DNA of 64,000 bases from Pachyseris speciosa (lineage: Eukaryota > Cnidaria > Anthozoa > Scleractinia > Pachyseridae), in the NCBI GenBank assembly GCA_016490735.1, contig JAEMWC010000141.1, forward strand, positions 755,001 through 819,000. The letters run 5' to 3'. The translations under genes and the position numbers were made by a program. Under the pieces are notes generated by a model. It had not been told where the DNA came from. It ran no database searches and saw nothing but the letters and a program-made list of their open reading frames with translations. The stretch's first letter is position 1. Every line of letters begins with the position of its first letter. Below are positions 47,824-57,974 of this stretch, piece by piece.

Positions 47824-48020
47824 TAGTATAGGGTGAGTGGATTCAATACCGGCTCGCTTCGTGCACCACCCACAGACCCTTGTTTCTCCCAAGCAAACCT
47901 CCCAACACCTACTTCTCCCTGCCAGTCGAAGTGGGTATTGGGGAGGTTTGTTTGGGGGAATCAAGGGTCTGTGGGTGGTGCACTCACCTCGCCAGTATTG
48001 AATCGACTCACCCTATACTA
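47824..48020. repeat. 197-bp near-palindrome at the left edge of the viral block
   Basis: TAGTATAGGGTGAGT... and its mirrored complement ending CTCACCCTATACTA pair over about 90 bases each with roughly ten mismatches. It marks the abrupt change from AT-rich DNA to the GC-rich viral block. It could be a MITE or a rearranged terminal repeat of the element. Confidence 0.7.
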
Positions 48021-48132
48021 CTCCGACACACAAACAAACCCCGAAGGAAGAGAGCCAAAAAGGAAGGAACAAAAGGTTCCCAAAGAAAGCGGGCACCCCT
48101 TTTAGAGGTTGGGCCCCGTGGGGTAGAATTAG

Positions 48133-48402
48133 ATGGAACTCAACACATCGGAAACTGAGAGACAGCGGCCAGTGCCAGCTCCCCGAAGAAAGCGGCCACC
48201 AGTGCCAGTCCCTCGCAGAAAGCGGTCAGCGCCACCCCACCGGAGCTGGCAAGAAATGAAGGAAGAAATCATGCGTCTGTATCCCCCAACTTCCCACGAA
48301 GAGGAGGAAAACTTCAACCAGGTTCTCATCTCACTCCCTCCTGAACTATCTTTCCTTCGCTGTTGGAAATTCACTGGTGAAAGGAGAGAAAATTTTGTTT
48401 GA
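48133..48402 (+). CDS. Small Pro/Arg-rich protein of the viral block
   Basis: 89 residues with repeated PAPRRKRPPVP-type segments, then SWQEMKEEIMRLYPP and an acidic stretch. Similar short basic proteins sit at one end of cnidarian Polinton-like elements as I recall them. The function is unknown; nucleic-acid binding is a guess from the charge. The frame is open, but neighbours are broken. Confidence 0.5.
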   Translation: MELNTSETERQRPVPAPRRKRPPVPVPRRKRSAPPHRSWQEMKEEIMRLYPPTSHEEEENFNQVLISLPPELSFLRCWKFTGERRENFV

Positions 48403-48559
48403 GAACCGGCGCCCCTTTTCCCTCTGGGTGGTTAATGGACGACCTCCACCCCCCACCCTTTGAAGAGAGGGGCGTGTGGGGGTGAGCGACGGCTGCCAAC
48501 GGTGAAAACCTTCAACCAGCAGCAAATAATATTGTTGCCGGCGCAAGAAATTTTCACCC

Positions 48560-48725
48560 ACCTACCCAAGCCGAGCCTGATCTTGGAGAGTTTATTGAAA
48601 AACTTCCTCCCGAGCTGAGAGAAAAAATTCTCAAGGAGCTCATCGCCATTAAAATTATAGAGAGCTGTCTCTGTTTCCGCGGAATCGCCTCAAGAGACTT
48701 CACCATTTTGCGGTCGGCAACATGC
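48560..48725 (+). pseudogene. F-box-like small protein remnant
   Basis: One plus-strand frame reads GEFIEKLPPELREKILKELI followed by IESCLCFRG and SRDF, resembling an F-box-like helix pair. It has no start codon in frame and ends in the TACGTACG repeats at 48750-48820. Confidence 0.4.
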
Positions 48726-48749
48726 TTGCATTTTTTTTCGTTCTCTCCG

Positions 48750-48835
48750 TACCTACGTACGCGGAAATCGCAAGTACTCCGTACTTACGTACGTACTCCG
48801 TACCTTCGTACGCGGAAATCGCAACTGCTGTAATC
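48750..48835. repeat. Short duplication with TACGTACG palindromes
   Basis: CGTACGCGGAAATCGCAA occurs twice, separated by ACTCCGTACTTACGTACGTACTCCG. It truncates both the preceding plus-strand remnant and the phospholipase-like gene entering from the right. Confidence 0.8.
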
Positions 48836-49815
48836 AGCATCATGCTGCATTGCCACCGCATCGGTGGGGCCGCTTGGTTTTTGAAAAACTTGCAGGATTT
48901 CTCCCGTTTCAGGATCGAAGGTCAGCTAGCTGGACAGGGGGTTGTAAGGCCCGGTGTAGTGATGGCCGGGGAGGGTCCAACCTTTTTTCGGCGCTGGCAG
49001 TTTCCCGATCAATTCGTGGATGTCAACCCCCAATCCATAATAATTGCGCATCGTTTTCGTGAGAACCTCCATGAACCCGTGATGTTGGGCACCGCTTTGC
49101 CGAAATCTTTCAACCCTTTGGGTTGGTTGTGAACTTGGGGACCAACATACCCTGCGAAACGAAGCGGAGGTCAACAAAATCTCCAAGGCCGGCGCCGACA
49201 AGCCCTCTGCCGAGGCCTTTCCATCTTATCCACGAACCGTAGCTGCGGGTTCCGCCCTGTTTTTTGTATTCATTGTATTGCCGCTTGTATTCCGCAACCA
49301 TCGCGCGTCCCTCTTTTGCTGAAACCTCAGGGCCTTTCAAAAGCTTTGGGTCGGAAATGACATTCCACAGTTTTTTGAAATCGACGAAGGGAAAGAGGAC
49401 AGGAAGTCCTCCTCCGTGGAGGTCGGGCCTGTCGGTTTGTAACGGATGTTGGGGCGCACCTTCGCGGAATGCTGGTCCAGAAGCTCGCTCCAGACCTTTT
49501 CCAACACTGGAGTAGCCTTGCGCACCCCGCAGTTGATAGCCCTTTTCTGGAGCTGTTTGTTGCGCAGCGCCTCAGAAGCGTAATAGCGGCCAGCCTCCAC
49601 CCCTTTTTCGCGAGATACGGAATCCCGTGTTGCAGAGTGAAGTCGAGCGCAGTGCCCGCAAGGTCAGTCAAAACACCAGCGCCCTCTGCTTGAGAGGGCC
49701 CCGCTAGTTTCCCGGCAAGAAGCGGGTTTGTGTTAGGCCGCAAACCGCACACTTGGCCTTTGTTGCCATTCTTCGGTTGTTTTTGGTCATGACAGCCTTT
49801 TCTGACCCAGGCACA
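48826..49815 (-). pseudogene. Parvovirus-type phospholipase A2-like virion protein, broken
   Basis: The minus strand shows, in three frames, a cysteine-containing start, then LTDLAGTALDFTLQHGIPYL, then YYASEALRNKQLQKRAI, then LIGKLPAPKKGWTLPGHHYT with GPYNPL. The last segment resembles the calcium loop of parvovirus-type PLA2. A stop codon follows, and beyond it AMQHDADYSSC supplies the HD..Y catalytic motif. The reading frame is broken at least three times and the C-terminus is lost at the TACGTACG repeats. In related viruses the domain helps the particle cross membranes. Confidence 0.65.
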
Positions 49816-50283
49816 TTCGGGGTCTTGCGCCTGTATTTCAAGCAATACAATTCCATGGTTTTTCACAACCCGCTCGTTGTGATGCACATCGGGAGAAAAC
49901 ATTTTGGGAATATATTTGAAACTCGTGCCTCTGTTTCGTTCATTGAGGAAAAGCAGACAGAAGTAACCACACGTCACACTTCCAATCCATTGGATTTGGC
50001 TGTCGTTGCGAAAAAAAGTTTTGTGACCCAACTTTCGCATTTCCTGCTCCCACTCATTCGGGGGCGGCATCCCGAAGGAGTCGAAATACTCCATGTCCTT
50101 TCCCATCCAACAACAAACCCAATGTGTGCCCAAGCTTCCGAGATCATCCAGGTTGATGATGCAGGGCGAATGGTGCAGGGGTTTGGCCTCGTTGCGGGAG
50201 AAGATGCCCTTGAGCGGGATGCCCAAATATTTGCACCAATTGATCAGGTCAACGTTGGAAAGGGGCACGTCCCTGAACTTCAT
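49816..50283 (-). CDS. Adenain/Ulp1-type cysteine protease (viral maturation protease)
   Basis: About 156 residues from the ATG at 50283 (MKFRDVPLSNVDLINWCKYL). The catalytic residues are in place: His54 in GTHWVCC, Asp68 in YFDSFG, Cys105 in SVTCGYFCL, with Gln98 nearby for the oxyanion hole. The domain is intact, but no stop codon follows; the frame runs on into the phospholipase-like gene, so the original end is lost. Such proteases cut capsid precursors during particle maturation. The His position equals that of adenovirus protease as I remember it. Confidence 0.8.
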
Positions 50284-50329
50284 TTTTTCCCCCGCCCGAC
50301 CATCGGGCGCTCCTAGTCTTCCACCGGCC

Positions 50330-50995
50330 TCAGACGGGTGGAGGCCGTATTTGCATTCCTTTGCCCCTGGACGGGGGAGGGGATGGAGGCAGACGAAGAG
50401 TGGGCGCAGAGCGGCGGGTCCGCACTTGCATACCCTTTCCCAACACCCTTTTGACAAGGCTTGACAAGGCCAAAGGAATACCAAGGGAAGCCGCCAACAT
50501 GCCAAGAAACCCTCCGTATTGCGCGGCGCCGCTCTCACGGACCACGCCTTTGCCGACAAGATATTTTTCAATTGCCTTTTTCTGGTCGGGGCACAGCATT
50601 TGGGTGATTTTGTACAACTGCACCTCCTGGGGGCCGAAACCTTTTCCGAAAATCTTTTTCAAAGCCTTTTCAGCGCCAAAGCTGAGACCCGCCATACCCA
50701 AAGCTTTCACTGCAGAGGGGGCGAGAGCCCGGGCCAAGGAAAAAAGGTTGCCGCCGCGCAGGGCAATTCTGGTGATCTGCGTCTTGCTCATTTCCACATC
50801 AGCGCCGCGGCTGTTGCTGGCGGCCTTTTTCAACTGGTTGATTTGCGTGGCGGTCAACAAAACATCGTCGCCCTGCCCAATCTGTTCAGGTTTGACACGC
50901 AGAGTCACAGCCGCTCTTTCTGTGAAAGCCTTTCGGAGGCTGTCCCTTTGACCGTCTGTCAGATGGATCTTGAAGGGGTGATACACCGTCGGCAT
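50330..50995 (-). CDS. pVI-like / minor virion protein
   Basis: 221 residues, open frame, starting MPTVYHPFKIHLTDGQRDSL. A first domain with LKKAASNSRG is followed by a glycine/alanine-rich hydrophobic part (SAVKALGMAGLSFGAEKALK) and a second hydrophobic stretch (GGFLGMLAASLGIPLAL), then a basic, proline-rich tail that may result from a frameshift. Proteins with this start are a regular component of invertebrate Polinton-like elements. Position and composition suggest a pVI-like or membrane-active minor capsid role, which is inference. Confidence 0.55.
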   Translation of the reverse strand: MPTVYHPFKIHLTDGQRDSLRKAFTERAAVTLRVKPEQIGQGDDVLLTATQINQLKKAASNSRGADVEMSKTQITRIALRGGNLFSLARALAPSAVKALGMAGLSFGAEKALKKIFGKGFGPQEVQLYKITQMLCPDQKKAIEKYLVGKGVVRESGAAQYGGFLGMLAASLGIPLALSSLVKRVLGKGMQVRTRRSAPTLRLPPSPPPSRGKGMQIRPPPV

Positions 50996-51032
50996 CTTAT
51001 ATCAGAGAATAAAATTTCCAGAGCCGAGCAAT

Positions 51033-52267
51033 TCAAACAACGACTAAGTCGTTGCCTATCTGTTTTATGACGAACTCTTCCTCTTTCAAGACGGCGGCGT
51101 AGAGGCGGTAATCCGCTGTTGTGGCCTGGTTCAAGCGGTAGTGGAAAACCACCTTTTTTTCATGCCCGGTCATGCTCTCCTTGGGTCGGCCGGAGATCGA
51201 AATAGACAACGGGGTAAAGCGTCGAGTAGTTGGCCACGTTCAGCTGGGTCCCAGTGTTGAAGTCGTTTCTCCTGTAGCTGTAGTCGCTCAGGTTGCGTCG
51301 TATCCGGATTTTGGCGCCAATTCGCCAGCCTCGCCCCTCCGTCGAGGGCGAAGGTGCTGAGGACGTAGGGGTTCGTTGTGGTGGCATTCAGGTTCGCCAC
51401 CTTCTGGATGAAAACGAACACGTCCTTCGCGTTTTTCACCCCGGGGATTATCAGCCATTGCCCTCCGACGTCCTGTCTGTCGGTGCCGGGTATCAGCGTT
51501 TCTTTCAAGTATTGAAGGCGGTTTCAGGAAGTTTTCATTGACGAGCTTCTGCCCTTCAGGCCAAAACGTCAGCTTCGGGACCCACAGCTCGAAACGCTTG
51601 ACAACGATCCGCTGGTTGGCGGTGGTGGCGCCCCCGAAAAGCATCTCGGAGTCGTCCTGCAGCCTTATTTCGAACTGGAGCTGCATCGGGGGCAGGAATT
51701 TGTCCGACAGCTCTTCGAAGAAGGAATAGCGTTTGAGGGGAATTATCGTTTTGACCGTCTTCTGAGGGTCTCCTTGCGAAAGAAGCGCGCGCGCTCTGAT
51801 TCCGATGTTGGTTTCGGCGGCCCCCGTCACAGTTGTGTTGTCGTTGTCGAGATACCAAAACTTGTCTTTCGCCATGCTTCGCGCGTAGTCGTCGGAGTAT
51901 TCCAGCAGGTTTTTGATGAAAACAACGTTGTGAACGCCGGTGGCTTCGTAGAGGGTTTTCCCAGCGGAGTCCACCTTCAGGTTCTGGATGAGAGAAAAGG
52001 AGCTGTTGACCGGGACGCCGCCACGTCAGCGTACACGAATGCCCCGTCTGCCTTTACCTGCATCTCATACTCCACCCTGAAATGGGCGTTGTACCAATCG
52101 TAGATGACGTCACGGTCGTTCACGGCGAACTTCATCCCGGTTTTATTTTGTTCCTGCCCGTTCGCTGGCATCGTGAGCGGGGTGGTCAGGCAGTATTGGT
52201 CGAAGTCCACCCTCCTCAGGCAAGCGAGCGTCCTGAACATGGCAGTATACACAGCCAAAAATTTCAA
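51033..52267 (-). pseudogene. Capsid-type protein (F54H12.2-like family; probable major capsid protein), broken
   Basis: About 410 residues spread over at least four frames on the minus strand: a first part with RVDFDQYCLTTPLTM and YDWYNAHFRVEYEM (52267-51977), a long second part with ETNIGIRARALLSQG, FFEELSDKFLPPMQLQFEI and RFELWVPKLTFW (to about 51530), then GTDRQDVGGQWLI, TQLNVANYSTLYPVVYFDL, and a C-terminus ending KQIGNDLVVV. There is no ATG at the expected start (TTG instead). This family is annotated in invertebrates as F54H12.2-like. Beta-rich composition and size suit a jelly-roll capsid protein, but the fold is not shown here. Confidence 0.7.
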
Positions 52268-52566
52268 AGCTGGTTTGCAAAAATTTGGCTGAGTTTGACC
52301 ATCGCGTCCGAGGAGGTCAGCTTCGGGCGCCCTTTTGGGCGGGGGACGGTGGGCTTGCGACTCCGCAGCAACTGGCAGATTTTTTTGCCGCCCTTCTCGG
52401 CCAGCGCCTGGGGCCCCTTTTCGGCCGCCTTCTGGGCCCTCTGTTTCGCGGCCTTTTTCAGGGCAGGCACCGCCGCTTTCTTGAGCTGTTTGCCGATGGC
52501 CATGAGGGTGTCACGGACCACGCCCGACCCTTTGTGTCTGAAGCGGTACCGGCCGGTGCGCGCGTC
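52264..52566 (-). pseudogene. Small Lys/Ala-rich core-like protein
   Basis: A minus-strand frame reads RYRFRHKGSGVVRDTLMAIG and KKAAVPALKKAAKQRAQKAA, then a basic tail. Composition and place beside the capsid gene suggest a DNA-condensing core protein like adenovirus pX/pVII. The initial Met has been lost (stop codon just upstream); the frame overlaps the start of the capsid gene by a few bases. Confidence 0.5.
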
Positions 52567-52608
52567 TTAAAATTTCATCAACTCGCTCAGTCGGTTCATA
52601 CAGTATAT

Positions 52609-53378
52609 TCATGCAGAAATTTCACGGATCATAAGATCCAAAGCCACGTCCGCACCGTTGAGGTCGAGGACCTTGCTCCGCCCGTTGGTGACCCGGATCC
52701 TCACCGCGTCGATTCGAGATCTGTTGACCAGCAGGAACTTTGGGTGGAGGGACTCTTTCGAGAAAGGGTAGCTGACCTCGAGGTTGGCCGTGGAGAAGGA
52801 GAACAGAACATTACTCGGCACGTCGTTCGCCCGCTGCTTGATCAGGTCGCAGTGGAGGAACACCCAGTCGACGCTCCGCGTGATGTTGGGGATCCTGTCC
52901 CCGGTTAAGCCGTGGCGTCTTTCAGGACCTTCTTATCAAATCCCGGCAGATCTCCGAAATCCCCTGTCGTGAGGTCGAGTTCATAACCGGTGGCCACCCC
53001 GATCACGACCCAGGTGATTGCGTAATCGAAGTACAGACTGAAGATGTATTTTTTGTCCTCCGCATCTGGGTCCACGAACCCGGTGTGCCCCTGCAAAAAC
53101 AGTTTGAGGTCTGTGTAATCGTAAATCCCGTCCTACAGGGTCAAGGTTTGCCAGGCTTCCCCTTTCTTCCGCTATTTCACCTTGTTGTTGTTGAAGGCGG
53201 CCGCGACGTTGTACCAGGAGTAGCTCATGGTGATGAGGTTGTTGAGTGCCGCTTCGTAGTTTCGGGTGCTGTCGAGCATGATAGGTGAGTTGAATGTGAT
53301 TTCGAAGTCGTGGGACTTCTGGGTGGCGCCGTTTCGTTGCAGCTTCGCGAGGCTTGAGTCGAGCAGCAGGTGAAACAT
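52609..53378 (-). pseudogene. Second capsid-type protein (penton-like candidate), broken
   Basis: Starts MFHLLLDSSLAKLQRNGATQ at 53378, then SHDFEITFNSPIMLDSTRNY and SYSWYNVAAAFNNNKVK. In-frame TAG codons follow near 53172 and 53140. The frame resumes with QGHTGFVDPDA and SGYELDL-type sequence (ATGYELDLTTGDFGDL) to about 52908, then shifts and ends with VRIRVTNGRSKVLDLNG. About 255 residues originally. Its fixed place next to the capsid gene suggests a penton or minor capsid protein (inference). Confidence 0.6.
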
Positions 53379-53379
53379 T

Positions 53380-54192
53380 TCACTGCCGTATGTAATCGTT
53401 GAAAATCTTGCGACTCTGAAATTTGTTGATAACACCAAAGCGGAGTAGTCTGACCCACTGATTGAGGGCTGGGGAGCCAAACTGGCTTGTTGCCAATCTG
53501 TGGGGGGTCGGGTTCTTGTTAATGGCGGGGGAGTTCGTTTCAACGCCTTTTTCCCCACTTGCAGCTGCTGTGGCGAAAACCCCCGCCGCCCCTCTTTTCT
53601 GTTGTCTGTTTTCAACAAGCGCGTTTTTTTCTCGTTCAAGATCCTACAAAAACAGGCTGTACAACGGTGAGTTGCGGTCTTTCACTGTTTCTTCAGCGGG
53701 GCTCGGTTTTTTCTTCATTTTCACAATGAGGGAGGAGAGCGTTCGCAGCCTGTTCGATTCGGCGCGGTCGTCAAGAAACTGCGGCGCTTCTGGCTATCTC
53801 CATATTTGTCGTGGGGGTGGGGGCGGGAGGGAAGCTTCAGCATCACCGCTGCCATCTTCCAACACTGGAGGTGGTGGGGGTGGAGACTCTTCTTCGTCTT
53901 CCTCGGTGGGTGAGGGAGAAGGTGTTTCAGCGTCCGGCCGAAAATCGTCCAAACCGAAGGGGTTAATCCTGTCGAGCTCGTCCATGTCATAGTCAAGGCC
54001 TTCCACCTCCGGTGTGGGGGACACCAAACTTTTGTCCAACCTGGTCGTGATCGGTTTGAACAGCTTTTCAGCCTCGACCTGGCCAAGATCCTTCGCGATT
54101 TTGTTTGTTTTGAATTTCCGGCGGATTTCTTGCTCTTGTCTTTCGACCTCAGCTTCGGCCTCTGCCTTTTGCCTCCATTTCTTCAGAGACAT
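53380..54192 (-). pseudogene. Acidic, proline-rich scaffold-like protein, broken
   Basis: Starts MSLKKWRQKAEAEAEVERQE at 54192 with a charged coiled-coil-like N-terminus, then FKTNKIAKDLGQVEAEKLFK, then an acidic and proline-rich middle (TEEDEEESPPPPPP), and breaks at about 53794. The C-terminal part (GKKALKRTPPPL, SISGSDYSALVL) lies in another frame at 53640-53420. It directly precedes the penton-like gene. Composition suggests a scaffold or tegument-type protein (inference). Confidence 0.5.
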
Positions 54193-54229
54193 GGTGGGCT
54201 TTTGCAGCCTGTATATAAGAGGAAAAAAA
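54193..54229. promoter_or_regulatory. Divergent promoter between scaffold-like gene and packaging ATPase
   Basis: Only 37 bases separate the two start codons. GTATATAAGA (54211-54220) can serve as a TATA box for either direction. Confidence 0.5.
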
Positions 54230-54872
54230 ATGAAAATTCCGAACTGTGATCCCGACGTCGCTGCCTCCAACGGTTTCCGGCAGGGGCATCCAGCCATGCC
54301 CGCCGCCGTTTTTCGGATGTTGATCTGCGGGCCGAGCAATTCAGGCAAGACGAACATCCTGCTGCACATGCTTTACGAGCTGTTGGAGTTCGACAAAGTC
54401 TTTCTTTTCTCGAAAAACCTCCACAAACACAAATATCAAGCGCTCTTGCTGGACTTTGCCGAAAACATCGACCCCGAGGTGGGGTACGAGGTCATCGAGG
54501 CTCCCGGCGACGAAATCCTTCCCCTTGAGGAGCTGCCTCCCGACAACCAAAATATCGTCGTGTTCGACGAATTGGTTTGTCAAAAAAAAAAAAACCAGAA
54601 CGACATTATCAACCATCATCAACGGCCGGCACAGAAACTGCAGCGTCATTTATCTCACCCATACCTATTACAAGGTACCCAAAAACATCCGGGACAACTG
54701 CAGCCATTGCTGCCTTTTCAGGTTCCTACCGGGGGACAACAAACGAATCGCCGACGAGCTGGGGGTGGACCCCGCCCTGCTGGACCGCGCCACCGAAAAA
54801 AACGCTTTCCTTCTTTTACTTCGACAAACCGCAAAAGCTGATGAAGAAAAATTTCGACGAAACAATATAATG
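54230..54872 (+). pseudogene. A32/HerA-type DNA packaging ATPase, two frameshifts
   Basis: Starts MKIPNCDPDVAASNGFRQGH. The Walker A motif is GPSNSGKT and the Walker B motif is NIVVFDEL. A run of twelve A bases (54579-54590) directly after the Walker B region shifts the frame. The next frame reads GRHRNCSVIYLTHTYYKVPK and RIADELGVDPALLD, then a second slip near 54805 moves the C-terminus (FDKPQKLMKKNFDE) to the third frame. About 213 residues originally. In viruses of this group the enzyme pumps DNA into the capsid. Confidence 0.85.
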
Positions 54873-54879
54873 GGGTAGT

Positions 54880-56343
54880 TTTCCAAACGGCCCAGGTTTT
54901 TCAGAAGATCCGGGGCGGCGGCGGCAGCGGCTGCAGCCAGCGGCCCCCCTGGGCCACGAGGTTTGCGCGGACCGCAGGGGAATACCGGACCACGAGGCCC
55001 TCAGTGTCTGCTGGGGCCAACAGGCCCGCACAGGCCACAGGGCCCACAGGGGTCGCAAGGCCCTCACGGAGAAAAAGGCCCACCTGGCCCAGCAGACGCG
55101 CCAGGCCCAACGGGCTCACAAGGGCCGAAAGGCGACCGTGGGAATGTTGGGGCCAATGGGGACAAAGGCGACAAAGGGAACAAAGGCGTCAAAGGCGATG
55201 CTGGCCCCCGCGGGCCAGAAGGACCGCGTGGCATTCAAGGGGTCAGAGGAGCGCAAGGAGCACAAGGCCCGCAAAGCCCGCAGGGACCAACGGGCTCGGC
55301 GACAGGAGCTTTTCTGAAACTTGACGGGAGCACAGCAATGACCGACAACATGGACATGGGGGAGAATCTCATCACCAGCATGGGTTACGCCAAAGACATT
55401 CTCGATGCTGTGAACAAAAGCCTTCTTGATTCGGAAATTGCGAAGTGTTTGAAAGTCGACGGAGCCAACCCCGCGTGGGATGATTTGAATATGGACAGAA
55501 ATGTCATCATCAATTTGCAAGACGCCATTCGAGCACACCTGCGGGCAACGCCGTCAACAAAAAATATGTGGATGAAGGCCTGCAAACCAAAATTGACGCG
55601 ATTGCGCAGCAAGACTTGAACATGAACAACAACGCGGTCGTGAATCTTGCTCCGCCAGAAAGCGCGGCGGACGCGGCAACCAAACACTATGTTGACGAGT
55701 ATTTCCTCCGAAGAGACGGTACAGAGCCAATGTTCGGGGCCCTGGACATGGGTTCGCAAAGGATCACCTCTTTGCACGACCCAACCGCCTTCAGTGACGC
55801 GGCGTCAAAAAATTACGTGGATAATTCCTTGAATGACTTCCTGAAAAAGATGGCAGTCAAGCAATGACAGGCGATCTCAACATGGGGCCCCACAAAATCA
55901 CCGCTCTGGAAAAGCCGGTCGACGAAACAGACGCGGCAACGAAGGATTATGTGGATCATTCTCACCTTTCTCAGTCCGGCGGGCAAAAAAAAGAATTTGC
56001 CTTCCTCGTGGACGATGACGACGAGTCCTCGTCCGAAAACAACATTCAGGTCCATGGGATTGTCAACTTCTCCGCCTCCCCACACGGGGTCAACAAGGAC
56101 GCCTATGAATTTACCCTTGTCAAAGACGCGGGCAGTGACGATTACCGCTCGCGGATCGGCTTCAACCTCAATCCTCTTGCTTTGGGGTATTACACACTCG
56201 TGGTTGAATACTTTCCGCCTGAAATGAAAAACCTGTCCGTGAGGACGAGCGCTACCGTCGCTATTAAGGTTAATCCTATTCCTACCAATACTAAAGGGCA
56301 CCTAATAGAGCCAAAAATTTCCCAAGTCACCCCAATTAATTAA
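54880..56343 (+). pseudogene. Fibre protein: collagen-like stalk plus tail-fibre-type repeats, two frameshifts
   Basis: A basic start and an alanine run lead into about 50 Gly-X-Y triplets (54940-55300; GPPGPRGLRGPQG). Repeats of about 60 residues follow, each with a DG..AMTD.MDMG-like motif and a DAA.K.YVD motif, as in phage and nucleocytoplasmic-virus fibres: LKLDGSTAMTDNMDMG, RRDGTEPMFGALDMG, AMTGDLNMGPHKI. The C-terminal domain (EFAFLVDDDDESSSEN, SRIGFNLNPLALGYYTLVV) is probably the knob. Frameshifts lie near 55545 and 55865. No ATG is seen at the start of the collagen frame; MG-stop precedes it. The likely role is host attachment. Confidence 0.75.
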
Positions 56344-57870
56344 AAAAAGTCAAGTTAAGTCAGTATATATTTTTCGTTTTAACAGGACCGCTTTCATTTG
56401 AATCGTCACAATTAACTCATTTTGTCAAATGAGTTATTACTGACTGCGTACTGAAGACCTTAGCAAAATTGAATGCTCGCTCTATGGCAAGGCATGAGGG
56501 ACATGAGGGGCGGAGTCACTTCAGAGCAGTCTCGAGAGCTGTTAAATACTTTCTTTCTTTGGCGACATGCTATTGGATGATCGTTTCTATAGAACTTAGC
56601 TAGAAATTTGCAGCCGGTCCAAATTGAAAAACAACAACAACAACAAACAAAACAAAATCAAAAAAAACGATGGCGGCCCTGTCCAGTAATCTATGGCTGT
56701 CTACTGATCCTCATCCAATTAATTAGATTTGAAAAAAGTCCAAGTTCAATGTTGATCGATTACCGTGGTGGACCGAAACTTTGAGAGAGAAAAAAAAAAC
56801 AGTTCCATGGATATGAACGACATTGTTTTGGATCAGTAATTCTGGTTGATACCAGGGAATTCGCTCCCACACGGGCTTGCAAAATTAGATTTTTCGAAGG
56901 CGATTCAGCGGGAAACGGAATTCAGCTATACTTTTCTTATCAAAGACGAAAGTTCAACTTTAAAGTTTAAAACTGTGGCGGATAAAGCTGGAAAGTGTTT
57001 AGTCCACGGATTTTAAGTTAAACGTACGTTTCGCCGAGAATTGAATATTCAGTTTAGCAGTATAAGGACTCCTAAGGAATTGTTGGATTATTAACAATAA
57101 AGGAAATTACCGTCAATATCCCATTTTTGAAGTTAGCCCCAACAGCGTGTAAATACGCTATTTGTAATGGGGTCAAGGCTCCGAGGTGATTCGCTTCTGG
57201 CCTAAGTAATCACAGTACGCCTGCTGCAAGAGGACAGTTGCATGACAGTTGTTAATAAGTTCCTTTTTACGCGTCCCGCATTGAAACCTGTTGCCTTTTT
57301 ACCGGAATAATTTTAGTCCTATGTAATTTTCCATTTTTGTTATAGGTACGATTAATGGTAAGAGGACTTCGTGTCGTCCAATTCGGTCTGTTACCATACT
57401 CGTGATGAAACAAACCGGACTCCCGCGATTTTGTTACTGATCACTCGTCAAATTGTACTCCATTAAGTCCTACATGTATCAACATTACAAATCATTCGAT
57501 GAAATTCCGGCGAAAATAAGTCATCAGTGATCAATGTGGCGAGCGGCACTCGTAAATACACTAACACGTGCTACTAAAAAAAATGACATGACTACCGTGC
57601 TGACAATATGTCCTGACGTGCAAAGGATATAAAACGTCTTTCACAACACAAAGTCCGCTTTCGCTTGAGCTTAGGGCACCCTTGAATTCTGACGTCTCTG
57701 CAATCATCGAGTGAAACAGTTTGGCTTTATTTCCAGCATTTTGAAGTTCCGTTGAATTCTTCAGTATTTCGCCGCTGAAAACGTGACAAGAGGATTTTAA
57801 AATATAAGGATTTATGCCCTGCCCACGGGGAAGTGCGGTATGGGTTTTGTCCTCTATCTCGGCCTATGCC
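56344..57870. other. Intergenic interval right of the viral block
   Basis: AT-rich, with an ACAACAACAA tract near 56630. No terminal repeat matching the left edge of the viral block and no gene was found. Confidence 0.6.
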
Positions 57871-57871
57871 C

Positions 57872-57916
<45 letters not shown>

Positions 57917-57943
57917 GTAATAATAATAATAGTAATAATAATA

Positions 57944-57974
<31 letters not shown>
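57872..57974. repeat. (TAA)n microsatellite, left of LINE tail 1
   Basis: About 100 bases of TAA units with a few TAG. It directly abuts the 5' end of the truncated LINE. Confidence 0.95.

Larger units (their letters stand above)
48021..56343. mobile_element. Degenerate Polinton/adintovirus-like capsid module
   Basis: A compact GC-rich block with an adenain-type protease, an A32-type packaging ATPase, capsid-type proteins, a pVI-like and a basic core protein, a phospholipase-like protein and a fibre. This set is known from Polinton/Maverick elements and adintoviruses. Seven genes run on the minus strand from a shared divergent promoter near 54200; ATPase and fibre run on the plus strand. DNA polymerase B, integrase and paired terminal repeats are not found. 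Most frames carry frameshifts or stops, so it is a fossil. Confidence 0.85.
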
